Assembly (NCBI RefSeq): GCF_020519665.1
Contig: NZ_CP084703.1
Location: 1,860,001-1,924,000, forward strand
Source: Bacillus shivajii
Lineage (GTDB): Bacteria; Bacillota; Bacilli; Bacillales; Salisediminibacteriaceae
Direction: 5' to 3'
Length of the DNA stretch: 64,000 nt
This document shows, in pieces, positions 1 to 7,942 of the stretch. Position numbers and translations under genes: made by a program. Under the pieces are notes generated by a model. The model was not told where the DNA came from and made no database searches. It was given only the letters and a program-made list of their open reading frames with translations. The stretch's first letter is position 1; each line of letters starts with the position of its first letter.

Positions 1-2
1 AA

Positions 3-239
3 TCAACAACATTTGGCGGCACTGGACTAATCGCAGGTGTTTATTACTTTATTTTAATTACTCATATTATTTTAGCAGCAATTATTGTACCTTTAGCTTT
101 AATGAGCTTTTTTACAGGATATAAAGATCTAAGACAAACACACAAAAAATGGGTACGTTGGACGATGCCCCTTTGGCTTTATGTTAGTTTAACGGGAGTA
201 CTCGTTTATATCCTAATCTCTCCATATTACACGTATTAG
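3..239 (+). CDS. DUF420 membrane protein, CtaM/YozB-like (C-terminal part)
   Basis: The gene runs in from before the window and only its last 78 residues are visible. They contain two hydrophobic segments with the DUF420 pattern: LITHIILAAIIVPLAL, a polar stretch with KKWVRWTMPLWLYVSLTG, then a short tail ending SPYYTY. Members of this family (YozB, called CtaM in Staphylococcus) help assemble the haem-copper cytochrome oxidase in the cytoplasmic membrane. The family call rests on this tail alone. The start and any cta-operon neighbours lie outside the window. Confidence 0.75.
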   Translation, partial: STTFGGTGLIAGVYYFILITHIILAAIIVPLALMSFFTGYKDLRQTHKKWVRWTMPLWLYVSLTGVLVYILISPYYTY

Positions 240-261
240 TAAGTGTATCGTAATTTAAACA

Positions 262-338
262 GCCTAGTATCAGCGCTAGCGAAGATTAAATAAACCGATT
301 GTTAAGGTTTCTCTTCGTTTCGCATAGAGATACTAGGC
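262..338. repeat. Long inverted repeat between DUF420 gene and protease gene
   Basis: GCCTAGTATC at 262-271 is exactly complementary to GATACTAGGC at 329-338. A second inner pair (GCGAAGA near 279 with TCTTCGT near 312) extends the fold. The second arm is followed by ATTTTGTAT. It may be the terminator of the DUF420 operon with an enlarged loop, or a structured leader for the protease gene. The function is not established. Confidence 0.5.
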
Positions 339-442
339 ATTTTGTATACTTCAAAACTCCGCGTATCGATTTTTCTTTCATATGTCGTATAAACGTTGGG
401 TAACCTAACGGACAAGGTGATATATAGAGGGGAGTTTAAAAA

Positions 443-2269
443 ATGAGAAGTATTATACGTTTAACGATCGCTTTTAGTGTTGTCTTATTTTCTGTCTTAG
501 GAATATGGTACTTATCAGATCACCAAAATCGGGATCTTACGTTAGATGGTGATGAATCAGAAGACCGAAGCTTTGAGCTTGCGATGTCAGAAGTGATGGC
601 TGAAGATTTAACAGGTTCGATTGAAATGTTTATTTACAAAATTGAGGATGAACTAGATGACTGGACGGATATGGATATAAACGATCAAAAAACAATAGAA
701 GAACTTGATCAATTTGTTGATGAGCACCCACACATTGAAGGGTTCGCGCTATATGAGAATAATGAGTTAAAATACGATGTTCACTTAAAAGATGTACCAA
801 CGAATCCAAAAGAAAAACTCACTCGAAACAAAGGAAACGGGGTGAAACTTTCTGACCCGTTTATTGAAAAAGGGACGAAAAAAATGTACATGGGTAAAGA
901 AAAAAATGATCACCTTTACTTTACTGAACTAGACCTATCTTTTATTGAGCATTTCGTAAAAGACTTAGCAGCATTAACGGATGCAAATGGTCAATTTTTC
1001 ATCGGCGATGACGGAATGAATGTTGGGACAACCGAAAGTGAAGTTGATGAAGATTACGTAAAAAAAGACGTAGAAGACTTAGGCTGGAGTTTATATGTGC
1101 AAAGTGAAGATGACAAAGAAGTGGAAGAGGAACATTATAAAGAAGGCGAGATCATCGTTAAATTAAGAGAAGGCATCGACAAAAAAGAATGGGCAGCAGA
1201 TCATCAAGTGAAGATCGTAGACGCATTTAACGATTCATTAGTTGTTCGAGATAAACGAGATTCCACTGAATTATTAATGGAAGAGTGGGCAGATGACCCA
1301 GCTGTTGTATATATGGAGCCAAACTATAAGTATTCTAAGCAAACGATGGCTCATCAAACAAGACCTCGACAAAGGAGAACAAGACAAGTTCATGTGTTCG
1401 ATGAAAATGAGTCACCAAATGATGAATTTTATGAACCTTATCAATGGAATTTCTCGCAAATTTTTGCTGAAGAAGGATGGGCTATTTCTGTTGGCGAAGA
1501 GCAAGTTCCAATAGCAATTATAGACAGTGGTGTGGACCCAGAACATATTGATTTAAGTGAGAAAATTCAAGATGGATTTAATGCATTTGAAGGCAATGGT
1601 GCTTATTATGATGAGCATGGCCATGGTACACATGTCGCTGGTGTTGCAGCAGCTGTTACTAATAATGAAGATGGCGTTGCCGGTGTTTCTTGGAATAATC
1701 CAATCCTAGCTGTAAAAGTATTAGATGATCGTGCGGAAGGGAACTCGATGTCAATCGCGAAAGGAATCCGCTGGGCTGTTGACAATGGCGCGAAAGTGCT
1801 CAATTTAAGTTTAGGTGATAGTCATGATTCAGAAATGATGCATGAAGCAGTGCGTTACGCTTATAACAACGATGTCGTCATGATTGCAGCTTCAGGGAAT
1901 GATAATGTAGAAACACCTATGTATCCTGCTGCATATGAAGAGGTCTTGACAGTAGCAGCGACCGATCCACATGAAGAGAGAGCGTTTTTTTCAAACTATG
2001 GTCACCATATCGATGTAAGTGCACCTGGTGAACATATCCCAAGTACGTATCTAGGGAACGAATTTGTCATGATGAGCGGTACATCGATGGCTGCACCACA
2101 TGTAGCTGGTTTAGCTGGGCTTATTCGCTCGGTAGATCCTGATTTATCAAATGAAGAAGTATATGATTTAATTCGAAGAACGTGTGATGATTTAGGAGAA
2201 GAAGGAGTAGACCCATATTTTGGTCATGGGAAAATAAATGTGGAAAGAGCTTTACGCGAAATCCATTAA
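443..2269 (+). CDS. Membrane-anchored subtilisin-like serine protease (S8) with Cache-like N-terminal domain
   Basis: This 608-residue protein has an uncleaved-looking N-terminal hydrophobic segment (residues 5-24). Residues about 40-225 resemble an extracellular PDC/Cache-type sensor fold: an acidic alpha segment, an IEGFALYENNEL strand pair, a second lobe with ALTDANGQFFIGDD, and a closing LGWSLYVQ strand. An inhibitor-I9-like propeptide follows (about 232-300, GEIIVKLR to VVYMEPNY), then the catalytic domain with Asp361 (IIDSGVD), His394 (HGHGTHVAG) and Ser548 (GTSMAAPHVAG). GGGGAG sits at the correct distance before the ATG. The protease call is secure. The Cache assignment is inference from pattern and would be unusual for a secreted subtilase. 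An ordinary long prodomain is the alternative. Confidence 0.93.
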   Translation: MRSIIRLTIAFSVVLFSVLGIWYLSDHQNRDLTLDGDESEDRSFELAMSEVMAEDLTGSIEMFIYKIEDELDDWTDMDINDQKTIEELDQFVDEHPHIEGFALYENNELKYDVHLKDVPTNPKEKLTRNKGNGVKLSDPFIEKGTKKMYMGKEKNDHLYFTELDLSFIEHFVKDLAALTDANGQFFIGDDGMNVGTTESEVDEDYVKKDVEDLGWSLYVQSEDDKEVEEEHYKEGEIIVKLREGIDKKEWAADHQVKIVDAFNDSLVVRDKRDSTELLMEEWADDPAVVYMEPNYKYSKQTMAHQTRPRQRRTRQVHVFDENESPNDEFYEPYQWNFSQIFAEEGWAISVGEEQVPIAIIDSGVDPEHIDLSEKIQDGFNAFEGNGAYYDEHGHGTHVAGVAAAVTNNEDGVAGVSWNNPILAVKVLDDRAEGNSMSIAKGIRWAVDNGAKVLNLSLGDSHDSEMMHEAVRYAYNNDVVMIAASGNDNVETPMYPAAYEEVLTVAATDPHEERAFFSNYGHHIDVSAPGEHIPSTYLGNEFVMMSGTSMAAPHVAGLAGLIRSVDPDLSNEEVYDLIRRTCDDLGEEGVDPYFGHGKINVERALREIH

Positions 2270-2280
2270 AGAGGAAAAAA

Positions 2281-2320
2281 AGAGCTAGCCCAGTGACTCA
2301 CATTGGGCAGCTCTTTTTTT
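2281..2320. terminator. Bidirectional rho-independent terminator
   Basis: A GC-rich hairpin (AGAGCT plus GCCCA, pairing with TGGGC plus AGCTCT) is followed by eight T residues. It ends the protease transcript. The stop codon of the convergent Spo0E-like gene lies inside its loop, so both transcripts share it. Confidence 0.9.
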
Positions 2321-2465
2321 TATCAAGGGTAGCGTTTTTGTAATTTATAATTAGCTTATCTAATTCTTTTGAACATTTAATGGTTTCACTGCAATTTAAC
2401 CCGTTATTTTTGGCTAAGGTTAAGAGCTCGTCTCTTTTTTTCTCAATTTCTACTTTAAGTTCCAT
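2298..2465 (-). CDS. Spo0E-like aspartyl-phosphate phosphatase
   Basis: This 55-residue cytoplasmic protein starts MELKVEIEKKRDEL and has the Spo0E-family pattern of two helices with a central SKELDKLI motif. Family members dephosphorylate Spo0A~P and delay sporulation. The ATG at 2465 is chosen because GGAG lies seven bases upstream; a longer in-frame reading from 2513 would have no ribosome site. The last residues (KKKSCPM) are encoded by one arm of the shared terminator, so the functional part probably ends near residue 48. It stands alone and convergent to the protease gene. Confidence 0.82.
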   Translation of the reverse strand: MELKVEIEKKRDELLTLAKNNGLNCSETIKCSKELDKLIINYKNATLDKKKSCPM

Positions 2466-2698
2466 ATTTAACACTCCATTGCGTGAGTTGGTGTATGTGG
2501 GGAATTGTCCCACATTATAAGAGATGCTAAAGAATCATTCCATGAACATGTAGTAAATGATGCAATCGGTTGCAGTGTTTGCATGATGATAGGAACATCC
2601 TTTCCTATATTATCAGACAAACTTTCGATTAGTGGAATAGCTTCCTTAAAACTAGTCAAAAGATTTTATAATAATACAAAAATCGACAACAATATTTT

Positions 2699-2833
2699 TC
2701 AATAATCGATATCTTCGTAATCTTTCGGTTGAGCTTCTCTTTCCTCTGGAATATAAACTTGGTAATGTATTTTTCTTGCTTGTTGTTTTTTCGATTGTTT
2801 GTTCGACTTTATTTTCGCTAACCTATACTTCAT
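2699..2833 (-). CDS. Small lysine/glutamine-rich protein (44 aa), unknown
   Basis: This short reading frame starts MKYRLAKIKSNKQSKKQQ and ends EDIDY. It has a strong ribosome site (GAAGGGAG) nine bases before its ATG. The first half is very basic and the second half acidic (PEEREAQPKDYEDIDY), with no membrane segment or cysteine. I do not recognise a family. The ribosome site and charge pattern favour a real gene, but its size leaves doubt. Confidence 0.45.
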   Translation of the reverse strand: MKYRLAKIKSNKQSKKQQARKIHYQVYIPEEREAQPKDYEDIDY

Positions 2834-3095
2834 GACAGTATTCTCCCTTCTTTATTCAGAACTTTTATCCAAAGTAAGCTGATATTAAGCGAACATCCCC
2901 AGCGGAGTGCCGAGCATGCCACAGGACGTGGCGTTGAGCTCCCAATGGAAAGTCATTTTTAGAATAAGTTGTTAGAGGAAAGCACAACAGATTTTATAAA
3001 TCGTTGATTCATTTATATTTTGACCAGTGCATGGAGAATTATAAATGATTTCTTTTTATAAAAAAGCCATGATTTATATATTTAAGATGCGAAGC
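2834..3095. other. Gap with remnant of a GC-rich repeat
   Basis: No gene is seen here. Around 2890-2945 there is a GC-rich block including GCCACAGGACGTGGC, a small hairpin. A related phrase (CCACAGGGACGTGG) occurs in the nested element at 53,259-53,467. The block looks like a decayed piece of that repeat class. Confidence 0.35.
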
Positions 3096-4745
3096 CTAAC
3101 TGATACGCTGATGAAGCTGAACAAATTTATATGCAAAGATCGCTAAATGTAAATTCATACGGTCACGAGGTGATTGAAGATTTACACCAGCTTTTTTTTC
3201 AATTTGTGCTAAACGATATTTTAAAGTATGACGATGGATGTATAAATGAGAGGCGGTTTTTTGAATGTGACAATTGTACATTAAATATGTTTCGAGTGTT
3301 TGTATTAAATCAGGTCGGTCGTTTTTTTGGTCAATCAAGCCTTTAAGATGTGTTTCATAAAACTGTTGTAAGGAAATACCAGACTCTTGCATTTGAATTA
3401 ACATTTGGTAAAAACCTAACTCATCATAATGTGTAATTAGTGATTCTTTTAAAAGAAGGGGAGAGTATTGAACTGCATATTCTGCTTCTTTTGCACTTAA
3501 CGATAGTTGTTGAACGGAGTGATAAAGTCTGCCAACCCCGATCTTTAATGGTTCATCAAAGTGGTTGTGCCACCTTTCTTGAATGTTTAATAAACAATCG
3601 TACATGTCATTTGTTTTATCTGAACTGTCTTCTGCTTCAATTAAGGCAAAAAGTGAGTCTAGCTTCGGAAGTAAGATGTGCTGTCTATTCGCATTAGCAA
3701 ATGATTGCAAAACAATATAATGGAGGTGATTACTCCAATCTTTTTTATCGGTGTATGCTTGTTGATCATGACTAACTTTAATAAAGATCGCTTGATGTGG
3801 GATCGTTAAATTATAACCTAACTTTTTTCCACGCTTAATCGCCGCACTTGTATTTAGGTTATCCTTCATTAATATTTCTTCTACTAATTCTCCGCGGAGT
3901 CTTACCTTTGTTTCTTCAATAGCATATTGTTTGACTAGTTCTATACCAATCAAGGTAGACACGTGATCCATAATGATTTCATCCATTTCTGACCATTTGT
4001 GTTGATGGTGGAAGGCAACAAGATATCCATACGTAAATGACTCAGCATGAATGGGAGAGCGAAAACAATAAAATGAGTTCCATTTAAACGTATAAACATT
4101 CTTTCGGTTTTCTGAGTCATGGAAGAGATCATTAATTTTTCGTGAATCATTATCAACCACAATTTCTTTATCATTTACAAGTAAAGAGGCCGAGTGCAAA
4201 TTCTTGCTAGAAATCAATTGTCCTAAGTCATCAAACACAAACAAACTTGAATCTGTTAATGGACTTAGTTTATTTAATATTTCATCTAAACCATCATTGT
4301 TTAATGCAAGCTTGGTCATCTCTTTATGAACGGAGAGTGACTCTTCAAGTAGTCGCATTTGCTGATTACCAATTTGCTCAACAATCCCTTTTGTAATCGT
4401 TGAAAAATTAATCGAAGGTGGGATCTCAATAAGTGGTAACTGTTGTTTGTTTGCTTCAGAAATAAAGGAAGCGGGAACGTTATCAAGGTAAAATCCTTTA
4501 TAAATGGCTATTCCAGCTAATGAATTTTCTCTAATTAATTGTAAAAAACAGTTTTTTAGATGATCATCTTTTTCTAACCCAAATCCTGTTGTAACAATGA
4601 ATTCTCCAGCTTGAAATCGGCTAATATCTTCAATGATTTCAATCGTTGTTACCCACTTGATCGACCTGTTTACCCCATCATTGCCAGCAATTAGCTTCGT
4701 CCCTTTTAATACAGGTAATTTTAAAGCCTCTCGTATTGTCAACAT
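3096..4745 (-). CDS. PucR-family transcriptional regulator
   Basis: This 549-residue regulator has a PucR N-terminal ligand domain (MLTIREALKLPVLKGTKLIAG through about residue 120), a central GGDEF-like/CdaR region, and a C-terminal PucR helix-turn-helix (about 485-545) with ASHLYIHRHTLKYRLAQIEKK. PucR-type proteins respond to nitrogen compounds and often flank amine or amino-acid catabolic genes. It is transcribed away from the yodT operon, whose expression it probably controls. The ATG at 4745 lies seven bases after AGGGAGGTG. A GTG nine bases upstream overlaps that site and is not the start. The ligand is unknown; beta-lysine or a pathway product is inferred from position. Confidence 0.85.
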   Translation of the reverse strand: MLTIREALKLPVLKGTKLIAGNDGVNRSIKWVTTIEIIEDISRFQAGEFIVTTGFGLEKDDHLKNCFLQLIRENSLAGIAIYKGFYLDNVPASFISEANKQQLPLIEIPPSINFSTITKGIVEQIGNQQMRLLEESLSVHKEMTKLALNNDGLDEILNKLSPLTDSSLFVFDDLGQLISSKNLHSASLLVNDKEIVVDNDSRKINDLFHDSENRKNVYTFKWNSFYCFRSPIHAESFTYGYLVAFHHQHKWSEMDEIIMDHVSTLIGIELVKQYAIEETKVRLRGELVEEILMKDNLNTSAAIKRGKKLGYNLTIPHQAIFIKVSHDQQAYTDKKDWSNHLHYIVLQSFANANRQHILLPKLDSLFALIEAEDSSDKTNDMYDCLLNIQERWHNHFDEPLKIGVGRLYHSVQQLSLSAKEAEYAVQYSPLLLKESLITHYDELGFYQMLIQMQESGISLQQFYETHLKGLIDQKNDRPDLIQTLETYLMYNCHIQKTASHLYIHRHTLKYRLAQIEKKAGVNLQSPRDRMNLHLAIFAYKFVQLHQRIS

Positions 4746-5036
4746 GTAAGCCACCTCCCTATATTCATTTATCCATCGTGTATAAAAATAATGAAAAAAC
4801 TTTTGTTAACAAGGAGAATAGTCAGAAAATTCAGTGTGGAATAAGATAATAGTAAGCAAGACTATTTCTCTTTTCAACTAAAAGGACATCCTTTTACTAC
4901 ATTGTTTAAGATGTTGGAAAAAAACTTTAGTACTAAATATATGCTCTTCATTCGATTCATACTTCAATTCATGCTCTTAATAAATAACTGTTTTCACAAA
5001 TTTTGTTGCATTGTTTGGGGAGCTTTGACAAGCAGA

Positions 5037-5132
5037 TGGCGGTGACTCCAGCGAAAAAAGCACCGGGGAAGAAACAGCAGGGTGATATATCCGATAAGGA
5101 TGTTGCACTTGTGCCCTAAGGTGAAAGCGAGA
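5037..5132 (+). repeat. Degenerate intergenic hairpin-family repeat upstream of yodT
   Basis: Within the 458-bp divergent region, a GC-rich block contains GTGACTCCAGCG, AAGCACCGGGGAAGAA and, further on, CTTGTGCCC followed by GTGAAAGCGAG. The same landmarks in the same order occur in the clearer element at 24,039-24,154 (CTTCCAGCG, ACAGCACGAG, GTGCCCGCGGAAAGCG). I take this as a decayed copy. The rest of the divergent region (4746-5036) is AT-rich. No sigma-54 site was found for yodT here. Confidence 0.4.
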
Positions 5133-5204
5133 GGACCAAAACGAATGGTTCATTATTAAACGATATTTTCAGGAAAGCAAAAAATAATAAAGGAGGGTTG
5201 TAGT

Positions 5205-6566
5205 GTGAAAGATAGTTATTTAATAAAGCCCCAATTAGATGAAACATATCCCTGCACAAAATATGGGAAAGGGATTTATTTATATGATACAGAGGGAAAA
5301 GAATATATAGACGGGTCATCAGGAGCAGTAACAGCAAGCATTGGTCATGGGGTGAACGAGATTGCTAATGTCATGAAGGAGCAAGCGGAGCGGGTTTCAT
5401 TTGTTTATCGGTCACAATTTACTAGTACACCAGCAGAAAAGTTAGCATACAAATTAAAAGAGTTAGCGCCAGGAGACTTGAATTGGTCATTTTTTGTTAA
5501 TAGTGGGTCAGAGGCAACGGAAACAGCGTTAAAGGTGGCATTGCAATATTGGCAAGAAAAGGGGCGTCCAACAAAAAATAAAGTGTTATCAAGGTGGATG
5601 AGTTATCACGGTATCACATTAGGGGCATTATCAATGTCAGGTCATGTGGGGAGAAGAGCTAGGTTCGCTCCTTTATTAGAGGACTTTCCAACAGTTGATC
5701 CGCCGTATTGTTATCGCTGTCCGTTCAACGAAACGTATCCAAACTGTCAGCTCATGTGTGCAAAGGAATTAGATCGTGCAATAAGAAGAGTAGGCGCCGA
5801 ACATATTGCAGCCTTTATTGCAGAGCCAATTATTGGAGCTTCTGGAGGAGCAATTGTACCTCCAGATGGTTATTACGAAGAAATAAGAAAGATTTGCGAT
5901 CACCATGATATTTTGTTTATTGCAGATGAAGTAATGACAGGTGTAGGAAGGTGCGGAAAAAACTTTGCAATCGACCATTGGAATACAGTACCAGATATTA
6001 TGGCACTAGGTAAGGGATTGAGTGCAGGATATACACCCCTTGCAGCAACGATGGTTACGGATAAAGTAATGGAGCCGATTTTACAAGGATCGAAACAGAT
6101 TATGAGTGGCCATACGTACAGTGCTAATCCGCAATCGACTGCCATTGGCTTAGCGGTACTCGAATATATCGAAAAACACCACCTCATCAAAAACTCAGAG
6201 AAACAAGGCAATTATTTCTTAGATGAACTAAAGAAACTCCAACAAAAGTATTCGATTATCGGAGATATACGTGGGAAAGGTTTACTATTAGGTGTTGAAT
6301 TTGTTTCAAATATTTTTAATAAACTACCGTTTCGAACGGAAGTGAATGTAACAAAACGAATGATTCACAAAGCGATGGAAAAAGGACTTCTTATTTACCC
6401 ATCTTCAGCTGGAGTGGAAGGAAGTTCTGGGGATGCCGTTTTATTAGCACCACCATTAACGATTAATCGAGAAGAAATTGACAAACTCCTTCATATTTTT
6501 GAAGAGGTCGTTCGCGACGTTCAAGAGGAGCTTCAAATTGAAGGGTTCATTCATTCTGCAGGGTGA
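5205..6566 (+). CDS. yodT: Class III PLP aminotransferase, YodT-like
   Basis: This 453-residue cytoplasmic class III aminotransferase has a PLP phosphate-binding NSGSEATE (about residue 102), IAEPIIGASGGAIVPP, FIADEVMTGVGRCG with the PLP-pyridine Asp, and the Schiff-base lysine in MALGKGLSAGY. It opens a tight operon with yodS-yodR-yodQ, the order being the reverse reading of the Bacillus subtilis yodQRST block. In the beta-lysine route the expected reaction is transamination of N6-acetyl-beta-lysine to 3-keto-6-acetamidohexanoate. That substrate is inference from context, not shown by the sequence. The GTG start is supported by AAAGGAGGG eight bases upstream. Confidence 0.88.
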   Translation: MKDSYLIKPQLDETYPCTKYGKGIYLYDTEGKEYIDGSSGAVTASIGHGVNEIANVMKEQAERVSFVYRSQFTSTPAEKLAYKLKELAPGDLNWSFFVNSGSEATETALKVALQYWQEKGRPTKNKVLSRWMSYHGITLGALSMSGHVGRRARFAPLLEDFPTVDPPYCYRCPFNETYPNCQLMCAKELDRAIRRVGAEHIAAFIAEPIIGASGGAIVPPDGYYEEIRKICDHHDILFIADEVMTGVGRCGKNFAIDHWNTVPDIMALGKGLSAGYTPLAATMVTDKVMEPILQGSKQIMSGHTYSANPQSTAIGLAVLEYIEKHHLIKNSEKQGNYFLDELKKLQQKYSIIGDIRGKGLLLGVEFVSNIFNKLPFRTEVNVTKRMIHKAMEKGLLIYPSSAGVEGSSGDAVLLAPPLTINREEIDKLLHIFEEVVRDVQEELQIEGFIHSAG

Positions 6567-6579
6567 GAGGGGGAGCAAA

Positions 6580-7287
6580 ATGGAAAGTAAAATAGAAAAA
6601 GATTCGAAAGTCATTTCCATTGAAGAAGCAAGTTCATATATAAAAAATGGGATGACAGTGATGATCGGTGGTTTCGGTGGGGTTGGAAATCCACCAACGA
6701 TGATTAATGAAATGCTAAAGAACAACATTCAAGACTTAACGTTAATTTGTAACGATGCCGGCTTTCCCCATATCGGTGTTGGCCAACTCGTCACAAACTG
6801 TCGGATAAAAAAATTAATTGCTAGTCACATTGGTTCAAATCCAAAGGCAGGACAGCAAATGACCGATGGTACATTAGACGTTCAGTTTTTCCCCCAAGGT
6901 ACGTTAGCAGAAAAAATTCGTGCAGGTGGTGTAGGCTTAGGCGGGGTTCTTGTTGATATCGGTATTGATAATCCGATTGTAGAAAAAGGGAGCGAACGAT
7001 ATGAGCTTAACGGAAAAAAGTATTTAGTGGAGCCTGCTCTAACTGCAAAAGTATCGATTGTTTACGCGAAAAAAGCAGATCACTTCGGTAACCTTGTGTT
7101 TGATACGAGTTCCCGTAACACGAACCCACTCGTTGCAATGGCTGGAGACATAACCATTGCAGAAGCGGATGAAATCGTTGAAACAGGGGAGCTTGATCCA
7201 GAAGAAGTAATTACACCAGGGGCATTTGTAGACTATGTCGTACAAAGTGAAGGGGTGAACTGGGCATGGGCTTGGGAAAAGAAGTAA
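6580..7287 (+). CDS. yodS: CoA-transferase subunit A, YodS-like
   Basis: This is the 235-residue alpha subunit of a class I 3-oxoacid CoA-transferase: GGFGGVGNPPTMINEML near the N-terminus, then GLGGVLVDIG and KADHFGNLVFDTSSRNTNP. It pairs with the following gene to transfer CoA to a 3-keto acid, here probably 3-keto-6-acetamidohexanoate. The start is ATG 6580, behind GAGAGGGGGA and 13 bases after the yodT stop. The frame is open upstream to 6478 inside yodT but lacks a ribosome site. The usual GGFGLCG motif reads GGFGGVG here, as in YodS-type proteins. Confidence 0.87.
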   Translation: MESKIEKDSKVISIEEASSYIKNGMTVMIGGFGGVGNPPTMINEMLKNNIQDLTLICNDAGFPHIGVGQLVTNCRIKKLIASHIGSNPKAGQQMTDGTLDVQFFPQGTLAEKIRAGGVGLGGVLVDIGIDNPIVEKGSERYELNGKKYLVEPALTAKVSIVYAKKADHFGNLVFDTSSRNTNPLVAMAGDITIAEADEIVETGELDPEEVITPGAFVDYVVQSEGVNWAWAWEKK

Positions 7288-7937
7288 GAGAGGCGATTGC
7301 AAAAAGAGCTGCTAAAGAAATTAAATCAGGAATGATTGTCAATCTAGGAATCGGCATTCCAACGTTAGTTGCCAATTATGTCAATGATTCTTCTGTGATG
7401 TTCCATGCCGAAAATGGTGTTTTAGGAACTGGCCCAAGTCCTGTACCAGGAGAAGAAAATCCGAATTTATGTAACGCCGGAGGAATACCGATCACTGCTG
7501 CAAAAGGTGCATCATATTTTGACAGTGCGATGGCGTTTGCATTAATTAGAAAAGGGTTACTAGATATGACGATTCTCGGGGCACTTGAAGTTAGTGATGA
7601 AGGAGATCTTGCTAATTGGATCGTTCCAGGAAAGAGAGTGCCAGGCATGGGTGGAGCGATTGAATTAGCTCAAAAAGCCAAAAAAGTCATTACAGTGATG
7701 AATCACACAGATAAATATGGAAATCCAAAAATCGTTAAAGCGTGTTCATTACCATTAACTGCACGAAAATGCGTCGACATGATTATCACCGAGATGGCAG
7801 TCATGAGTATTACAAATGATGGTCTACAATTGGATGAAGTATTTGAACCATATACGTTAGAAGAAGTACAAGAAAAAACAGGAGCACCATTACTCATAAA
7901 ACAGCCTCCAACAACGATTTCAGAAGGAAGGAGTTGA
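7266..7937 (+). CDS. yodR: CoA-transferase subunit B, YodR-like
   Basis: This 223-residue beta subunit carries the catalytic glutamate in the HAENGVLG motif (about residue 49), preceded by NLGIGIPTLVANY and followed by GGIPITAAKGASYFDS and MGGAIELAQKAKKVI. Its ATG lies 22 bases inside the end of yodS, a common arrangement for translationally coupled CoA-transferase subunits. The ribosome site AAGGGGTG is within yodS. Together the two subunits should form a heteromeric 3-oxoacid CoA-transferase in the cytoplasm. Confidence 0.88.
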   Translation: MGLGKEVREAIAKRAAKEIKSGMIVNLGIGIPTLVANYVNDSSVMFHAENGVLGTGPSPVPGEENPNLCNAGGIPITAAKGASYFDSAMAFALIRKGLLDMTILGALEVSDEGDLANWIVPGKRVPGMGGAIELAQKAKKVITVMNHTDKYGNPKIVKACSLPLTARKCVDMIITEMAVMSITNDGLQLDEVFEPYTLEEVQEKTGAPLLIKQPPTTISEGRS

Positions 7938-7942
7938 TCCAA

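Noticed and set aside
3040-3095. Terminator for the PucR-family gene
   Set aside because: Only weak AT-rich pairing is visible around ATAAATGATTTC and AGCCATGATTTAT, with no convincing stem.
5000-5204. Possible sigma-54 promoter before yodT
   Set aside because: The best candidate has 11 rather than 10 bases between GG and GC and poor flanking bases. TTGCA near 5008 has no GG at the correct distance.
5708-6211. Antisense and out-of-frame frames inside yodT
   Set aside because: They are shadows of a strongly conserved aminotransferase frame.
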